Assembly (NCBI GenBank): GCA_038503065.1
Contig: JBCAMK010000009.1
Span: forward strand, 434,001-498,000
From: Paragyromitra xinjiangensis
Taxonomy: Eukaryota; Ascomycota; Pezizomycetes; Pezizales; Discinaceae
Direction of reading: 5' to 3'
Length of the DNA: 64,000 bases
The notes below the pieces were generated by a model. It was given only the letters and a program-made list of their open reading frames with translations, had not been told where the DNA came from and did no database searches. Of this stretch, positions 62,967-64,000 are shown piece by piece (positions within the stretch are counted from its first letter, which is position 1; every line of letters starts with the position of its first letter). Made by a program: the position numbers and the translations under genes.

Positions 62967-64000
62967 TTACAATTCCATTCCCTTCTCCCCATCCTTAATC
63001 CACCCATCGACCACCAACCTCGCCACATTCATCCCCATAAGCGAGCTGGTCTCCATCGTGCTGATAAAACTCTCAATCCCGCTCGTATACCACAGGTTGT
63101 CGCCCAAAATCGGATCCTCGAATGTAACTCTCGGATACAAGTATGGATACGCCTGCCAAACGTGTTTATGGACCCAGCTAATCTTTGCATCTTCCGCATC
63201 CTTCGCGCCAAGGATCGCATGGAGTTGTTCATCAGTGAACTCCTCGGGAGAGAAGACTTTGTAAAGATACTCGAACCTTCCTTTCCTCACACCATCTTCA
63301 GAGGGCTGGAGGTTAAAGTTGACAAGGGAGCGGAGCGTGGAGATAGAGAAAAACCCGACACTGCCAACGCCATCTTTGCCCTGACCGCGGACCCACCTCT
63401 CTTGCTCGTCGAGTTGCTCGGTAGCATTAAGTGTAGTCAAGACAGCTTCCGGAACGATGTCACCAGGCTGGAGACCAAAGTGTGCCGGGTCCAGCCGACG
63501 GGGAGTGGTGAAGAGAGTCACATGAAGAGTTGCGTATGGGATAGTATCTGGCGTTCTCGCAAGAGGCGGGCTGACGGTCAAGTCCGCAAACTGGTACGGG
63601 GAAGCCAAAATGACGGAGTCATATTCCTCCTCAACAACCTTTCCATCAGAGCCAACAGAGGTGACGAGCCAAGTCTTGGTACCATCTGAACTCTGCTTGA
63701 GAGCAGTAACTTTGGTCTCGAGGCGGACCTCAGCCTTAGATGCGTCAACCATCCCGGAGAAGATACGCCAATTGCCACCCTCAACGGACACAGCACCATC
63801 CGTGGCCATACAGACCATCGCCTCTAGCCCGTGAATCAAACCAAGATTTTGACCATAGTTAACCCGGGTTGAAGCCTGAATGAGATCCGTTGCGAAACCA
63901 CCCGTGATGCCATTTTTGTCGAGGTACTGAGCCCCGGTCTCAGTTGTCGCCTCAAGCAACCCAGTTTCTTCGACAGCAGCAGAAAGAGATGAGAATGGGA
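62967..64000 (-). CDS. Prenylcysteine oxidase / lyase (partial, N-terminus outside window)
   Basis: The C-terminal 343 or so residues of a FAD-dependent prenylcysteine oxidase, which cleaves farnesyl- or geranylgeranyl-cysteine released from degraded prenylated proteins. Visible family features are FATDLIQASTRVNYGQNLGL, LEAMVCMATDGAVSVEGGNW, the substrate-domain strand EEEYDSVILASPYQFADL, the PYLYPRVTFEDP motif and LWYTSGIESFISTMETSSL with MGMNVARLVVDGW. The FAD-binding N-terminal Rossmann part lies beyond 64000. The frame is open to the window edge, so no start can be given. No intron is seen in this portion. Confidence 0.92.
   Translation of the reverse strand, partial: PFSSLSAAVEETGLLEATTETGAQYLDKNGITGGFATDLIQASTRVNYGQNLGLIHGLEAMVCMATDGAVSVEGGNWRIFSGMVDASKAEVRLETKVTALKQSSDGTKTWLVTSVGSDGKVVEEEYDSVILASPYQFADLTVSPPLARTPDTIPYATLHVTLFTTPRRLDPAHFGLQPGDIVPEAVLTTLNATEQLDEQERWVRGQGKDGVGSVGFFSISTLRSLVNFNLQPSEDGVRKGRFEYLYKVFSPEEFTDEQLHAILGAKDAEDAKISWVHKHVWQAYPYLYPRVTFEDPILGDNLWYTSGIESFISTMETSSLMGMNVARLVVDGWIKDGEKGMEL

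Overview
The window looks like a chromosomal segment of a filamentous ascomycete (Pezizomycotina). The genes carry short introns (about 45-120 nt) with GT..AG borders and CTAAC-type branch sites. They include a FREQUENCY clock protein, a fungal NLR-like protein, a CHAT-TPR protein and TTAGGG-type interstitial telomeric repeats. FRQ argues against yeasts and most Eurotiomycetes; I cannot name the genus. No tRNA, rRNA or CRISPR array was recognised.

Left part (1-16.6 kb): the 5' portion of a methionine-permease-like transporter (minus strand, running off the left edge), then a long CHAT-domain TPR protein at 4.8-8.6 kb that may have a hidden membrane-anchor exon upstream. A compact housekeeping block follows: RNA polymerase I subunit A34.5, prefoldin subunit 6 and the ESCRT ATPase Vps4. 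Exon structures were worked out by hand from frame, splice signals and family conservation.

Middle (16.6-31.5 kb): two paralogous SET/TPR proteins lie in tandem on the minus strand, with a near-perfect 23-bp-stem hairpin and a diverged direct repeat between them. Beyond the second copy is a cluster of three short inverted-repeat elements (MITE-like, TA-flanked) within 1.75 kb; one interrupts a coiled-coil coding remnant. About 5 kb without a recognisable gene follows.

Clock region (31.5-46.9 kb): a folliculin/Lst7-like gene (minus) and a large frequency gene (plus) diverge from a 4.9-kb interval. The 1.3 kb before frq contains no ATG on the plus strand, which looks like a long selected 5' leader, followed by a 13-codon uORF. 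About 5 kb of gene-free DNA follows frq and holds clusters of GATC/CGAT motifs.

Right part (46.9-64 kb): an eight-exon NLR-like gene encodes an alpha/beta hydrolase, an NB-ARC and ten TPRs, the central ones nearly identical with a 126-bp period. Then come a five-exon serine hydroxymethyltransferase flanked by oppositely oriented telomere-like repeats, a family of tiny secreted proteins (two intact, one decayed), and the C-terminal part of a prenylcysteine oxidase running off the right edge.

The most notable material is the NLR/CHAT pair of TPR proteins (candidate self/non-self or cell-death components), the frq locus architecture, the secreted micro-protein family, the MITE cluster and an over-represented intergenic palindrome (TACATGTA).
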